This document shows, one piece after another, positions 14,133 through 15,730 of a stretch of DNA of 15,730 nucleotides. Source of the DNA: Bacteroidales bacterium UBA6366. Lineage in GTDB: Bacteria > Bacteroidota > Bacteroidia > Bacteroidales > UBA932. The position numbers and the translations under genes are program-made. The stretch spans positions 12,269 to 27,998 of the forward strand of contig DJRG01000011.1 in NCBI GenBank assembly GCA_002438845.1, read 5' to 3'. The notes below the pieces were generated by a model. That model was not told where the DNA came from, searched no databases, and worked only from the letters and a program-made list of their open reading frames with translations. The stretch's first letter is position 1. Every line of letters begins with the position of its first letter.

Positions 14133-14978
14133 TTAGAAAATCAACGTCGCCTTGATCGGGTAGTGGTCGGAGACGAACGCTCTTTCCATGTACGGCTTTA
14201 TGATGGTCTCATATTCAGTGCAACTGCTGAATCCCTTGAACCAGATGTAGTCGATGATCTCGTCATCCGGAGCCTTGCCCCAACCGTTATAGGTGTTGTG
14301 GTGATCGGTCTTGACGGCCACCTCACGGGCGTTGCTCATGACTTTCTTCAGATCATCGAACTCCGGACGGTCTATCCTCATGTTGAAGTCTCCGGTTAGG
14401 ATCATCGGATAGTTCTCCGGGTTGATGCTTCCTATCCTGTCCACAATGAGTTTCAGCCCGTTCTTGCGAGCCTCCCAGCCCATGTGATCAAGATGGGTGT
14501 TGACATAGTAGAACTTCTTGCCGCTGGCCTTGTCCTTCATCAAAGCCCATGTCGCGGAGCGGAAGCAGGCGGCGTCCCAGCCTTTTGAAGGCTCCTCCGG
14601 AGTCTCTGAAAGCCAGAACGTGCCCCATTTGATAAGCTTGATGGCTTTTTTGTTGTAGAAGATGGCCATGTGCTCGCCCTTGTGCTTTCCGTCCTCGCGT
14701 CCCACGCCGATGCCTTTGTAGCCACGGCAATATTCCTCAAGGTACTTGAACTGGAAGTCCATGGCTTCCTGAAGCCCGAAGATGTCCGGTTTCTGATCCG
14801 CAATCATCATTGCTGACGCAGGATAACGGTATTCCCAGGAATTGGTCCCGTCCTTCGCCGTCCCGACACGGATGTTGTAGGAAATCACTTTGATGTCAGC
14901 GGTCTTGTGTTTCTTGGCTGACGCGTTGAACGGCAGTGACATCATGACAGCCATGAGAATCAAAAAAGCTTTTTTCAT
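14133..14978 (-). CDS. Exported endonuclease/exonuclease/phosphatase (EEP) family hydrolase
   Basis: A 281-residue protein with a signal peptide (MKKAFLILMAVMMSLPFNASA, about 21 residues; no lipobox cysteine seen), so periplasmic or secreted. The EEP fold follows in order: N35 (SYNIRVG), E71 (GLQEAM, metal ligand), NTHLDH (160-165), TGDFN (195-199), a conserved Asp in IIDYIW (D243) and SDHYP (270-274, catalytic D271-H272). Exported Bacteroidota members of this type may act on phosphodiesters such as lipid head groups, sugar phosphates or nucleic acids; the sequence does not tell which. It is the first gene of a two-gene unit with the serine hydrolase. A TAnnTTTG-like element lies upstream. 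Confidence 0.88.
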   Translation of the reverse strand: MKKAFLILMAVMMSLPFNASAKKHKTADIKVISYNIRVGTAKDGTNSWEYRYPASAMMIADQKPDIFGLQEAMDFQFKYLEEYCRGYKGIGVGREDGKHKGEHMAIFYNKKAIKLIKWGTFWLSETPEEPSKGWDAACFRSATWALMKDKASGKKFYYVNTHLDHMGWEARKNGLKLIVDRIGSINPENYPMILTGDFNMRIDRPEFDDLKKVMSNAREVAVKTDHHNTYNGWGKAPDDEIIDYIWFKGFSSCTEYETIIKPYMERAFVSDHYPIKATLIF

Positions 14979-15008
14979 TGATAATATCTCTTTAGTTATT
15001 AATTCAAA

Positions 15009-15040
15009 ACAATTTGTGGACTACAAATTTAACAAATTGT
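15009..15040 (-). promoter_or_regulatory. Possible promoter/operator region of the EEP gene
   Basis: TAAATTTG on the minus strand (15031-15024) matches TAnnTTTG about 46 bases before the ATG at 14978; no good -33 element is seen. ACAATTTGT (15009-15017) and ACAAATTGT (15032-15040) form a perfect 9-base inverted repeat flanking it, a possible regulator site. Both are tentative in AT-rich DNA. Confidence 0.35.
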
Positions 15041-15049
15041 GCTAATTTA

Positions 15050-15250
15050 GAAGCTGTTTTGAAATGAATCAAAAATTTTGTTATGTATCTTATAAATAAT
15101 TGATTATCAGTTGTTTTAATTGAATAAATTTTCATAACTTTATAATTATAAGACAGTTAAGTTATGAAGATGTATTAAACCAACCTCACTGATAATCAGT
15201 GGCAAGTTATAGAAAAAATCATAAACGCACAAGAAAGGAAGAGGAAACAT
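15050..15250 (+). mobile_element. Left-end remnant of an IS5-family insertion sequence
   Basis: AT-rich DNA starting near AGAAGCTGTTTTGAAATG (15049-15066) leads into an IS5-type transposase start and stops abruptly at 15250, where the ISAs1-type end begins. The right boundary is seen directly; the left boundary near 15050 is inferred from the composition shift and resemblance to IS ends, and is uncertain. Confidence 0.55.
15170..15250 (+). pseudogene. IS5-family transposase, N-terminal fragment, interrupted
   Basis: In frame from the ATG at 15170 the product is M-Y-stop-TNLTDNQWQVIEKIINAQER-KRKH. This matches the start of Bacteroidota IS5-family transposases, whose usual beginning MYKTNLTDNQWQ differs only where TAA (15176-15178) replaces a lysine codon. 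The upstream ATG at 15164 is in the same frame and meets the same stop. After 27 codons the sequence is cut by CAGGGC, the end of an ISAs1-type element. The gene is therefore doubly broken, by a nonsense codon and by an insertion. Any 3' remainder would lie beyond the window. Confidence 0.75.
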
Positions 15251-15730
15251 CAGGGCAACCGCATCAAATTTTAGCGCCCCTAAGCAGTTCCAGAAGATAA
15301 TCCTGTGAGAGTGATGCCCTGAACAGTCTTTTCCGTATGCTTCTCTTGTCGCTATGTGCCTTGACAATCTGGAGAGCCAGCTTTCTGACGGTGGAGAGAT
15401 TCTGTGCCGCGAAGCCTTTCCTGGCGCGGCATGCGTCCTCCTTGAATGTTACGTCCAGATGCCAGTGAAGTTGGTTCTCTATGCCCCAGTGCCCTCTTGC
15501 GAGCATTGCGTAGTACGCCGCGTGCGGATGGTCCTCGTCGCTGATGTAGTGCCTTACGGAGGAGGCCGTTCCTTCGGGCGTGGTCACGGTTGAGGTCACC
15601 TCCACAACGGTCCTGATGCCTGGCCATTTGGATAGGACAGCCTCGTCCTCCATGCTCTCGGCGGCGGCTATCCGGCAGACTCTCTCTTCCACTCTCCCGT
15701 GGCCGGCCTCCATCTCCGATGAGGTGTCCG
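15251..15730 (-). mobile_element. ISAs1-family insertion sequence, right part (continues beyond window)
   Basis: The element starts with CAGGGCAACCGCATCAAATT at 15251, which has the CAGGGC start typical of ISAs1-family ends. It reads inward to the transposase stop 13 bases later. The other end, and the target duplication, lie outside the window. It is inserted into an IS5-family transposase gene. Confidence 0.75.
15264..15730 (-). CDS. ISAs1 family transposase, C-terminal part (5' end outside window)
   Basis: At least 154 C-terminal residues of a DDE transposase that moves the element. The frame is open to the window edge, with DTSSE preceding the methionine at 15713, so that ATG is internal. 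Family marks are HGRVEERVCRI near the start, then WPGIRTVVEVTS, RHYISDEDHPHAAYYAMLARGHWGIENQLHWHLDVTFKED (the Tn_ISAs1 signature WxIEN.LHW.LDV.F.ED with the catalytic Glu of the DDE set), and NLSTVRKLALQIVK. The visible portion has no frameshift or stop and may be active. Confidence 0.92.
   Translation of the reverse strand, partial: DTSSEMEAGHGRVEERVCRIAAAESMEDEAVLSKWPGIRTVVEVTSTVTTPEGTASSVRHYISDEDHPHAAYYAMLARGHWGIENQLHWHLDVTFKEDACRARKGFAAQNLSTVRKLALQIVKAHSDKRSIRKRLFRASLSQDYLLELLRGAKI

Overview
The window comes from the chromosome of a member of the Bacteroidales (phylum Bacteroidota), probably a gut- or rumen-type animal commensal. The grounds are the Bacteroidota promoter form (TTTG, 19-20 bases, TAnnTTTG) before several genes, the absence of clear Shine-Dalgarno sites, a Wolinella/Bacteroides-type five-helix succinate dehydrogenase cytochrome b, a Bacteroidota-type MetX, and a GH9 enzyme fused to a deacetylase-like domain. 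Base composition is moderately GC-rich except for the AT-rich stretch at about 14980-15250.

Layout. 1-1260 (+) is the C-terminal part of DNA polymerase III alpha (dnaE), cut by the window edge. 1437-2334 (+) is a tight three-gene cluster of small envelope-type proteins (YtxH family, holin-X-like membrane protein, unknown basic protein), followed by an M24 Xaa-Pro aminopeptidase (2364-4181). A long inverted repeat at 4284-4351 separates this from the minus-strand trpB2 (4394-5758). Upstream of trpB2 on the minus strand are an sdhC-type cytochrome b gene (5838-6530), tRNA-Met(CAT), tRNA-Gln(CTG), an SSS symporter and ispF. A divergent promoter region (8827-8950) leads into a plus-strand pair: a secreted GH9 enzyme with a C-terminal deacetylase-like domain, overlapped by metX. 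After a hairpin-rich convergent gap comes a minus-strand pair of exported enzymes, an endonuclease/exonuclease/phosphatase-family hydrolase (14133-14978) and a beta-lactamase-fold serine hydrolase (12835-14100). The right end holds an IS5-family transposase fragment interrupted by an ISAs1-family element that runs off the window.

How the genes work together. This is mostly ordinary chromosome: replication (dnaE), amino-acid metabolism (trpB2, metX, pepP), isoprenoid synthesis (ispF), respiration (sdhC), nutrient uptake (SSS symporter) and periplasmic or outer-surface glycan and ester hydrolysis (GH9/deacetylase, serine hydrolase, EEP).

The most unusual feature lies inside the GH9 gene. Two palindromic units in opposite orientation share a nearly identical 29-base core, but each is flanked by its own, different, self-complementary arms. 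Together they insert about 65 in-frame residues in the linker between the two domains. This looks like an ORF-compatible palindromic repeat element. A second genome-level signal is a strong excess of the hexamer ATATTC/GAATAT in all reading contexts. I saw no CRISPR array, defence system or prophage.
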